Positions 5,103 through 5,189 of a stretch of DNA of 5,189 nucleotides are shown here, piece by piece; the first letter of the stretch is position 1; each line of letters opens with the position of its first letter. The translations under genes and the position numbers were made by a program. Under the pieces are notes generated by a model. That model was not told the DNA's origin, searched no databases, and worked only from the letters and a program-made list of their open reading frames with translations. Origin of the DNA: Thermotogae bacterium (GTDB lineage: Bacteria; Thermotogota; Thermotogae; UBA12178); the NCBI GenBank assembly GCA_003641795.1, contig QNAP01000135.1, forward strand, positions 1-5,189, given 5' to 3'.

Positions 5103-5189
5103 TTACAAACTCTCTTCATCTTGGAGATTATTTTCAAGAAAGTCTGAAACAACATCCCTTCTTAACAGCTCATGACAGAATTGATTTTG
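5103..5189 (-). CDS. C-terminal tail of an unknown protein, 5'-truncated by the window edge
   Basis: Only one minus-strand frame stays open from the window edge. It gives 28 residues, beginning QNQFCHELLRRDVVSDFL and ending NNLQDEESL, before a TAA at 5103-5105. The composition (acidic, helical) is protein-like, but it is too short to identify. Its position fits the pattern of the other two genes: same strand, followed 57 nt later by an attC-like site. It would therefore be the gene of the next cassette upstream. Confidence 0.5.
   Translation of the reverse strand, partial: QNQFCHELLRRDVVSDFLENNLQDEESL

Noticed and set aside
4916..5155. 79-codon minus-strand ORF across the attC-like site
   Set aside because: It runs through the palindromic site and overlaps the start of the SnoaL-like gene in another frame; no ribosome binding site or recognisable protein.

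Overview
The window looks like a chromosomal segment of a thermophilic, Thermotogae-like bacterium. That placement is an inference from the style of the HD-GYP/PilZ protein and the YhcR-type OB-fold protein, without a database search. It divides into three parts.

(1) Bases 1-2515 are ordinary, well-kept coding DNA. A 5'-truncated plus-strand gene ends in two OB-fold-like domains (1-747). It converges on a minus-strand c-di-GMP signalling gene, HD-GYP plus YcgR/PilZ-type domains (818-2515). A strong bidirectional hairpin terminator lies between them.

(2) Bases 2516-3500 are a graveyard. They hold a decayed minus-strand gene of unknown function (about 2584-3020), the N-terminal remnant of an IS3-family transposase OrfB (3056-3235, minus) and a short plus-strand ORF of unclear origin (3246-3434).

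(3) Bases 3499-5189 have the layout of an integron gene-cassette array read on the minus strand. From right to left it contains: the tail of an unknown gene (5103-5189), an attC-like site (4958-5045), an NTF2/SnoaL-like gene (4537-4923), a second attC-like site (4358-4449), a broken GNAT acetyltransferase-YoaP gene (3534-4325) and a truncated attC-like end (3499-3524). Each gene is followed by a site with RYYYAAC/GTTRRRY-like ends, and the next gene starts about 40 nt past the predicted crossover. The two full sites share a 25-bp inner core with one mismatch, exactly 600 bp apart. In both cassettes the R'' box of the trailing site pairs better with the R' box at the head of the same cassette than with the R' box beside it. 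That is what excision and insertion of circular cassettes would leave. No integrase or attI is visible.

The GNAT-YoaP gene carries four separable lesions: a nonsense codon, a 1-nt deletion, and two small tandem duplications. Removing them restores one reading frame of about 260 codons. The cassette genes do not form a pathway; a mixed set of small single-gene units is typical of cassette cargo.
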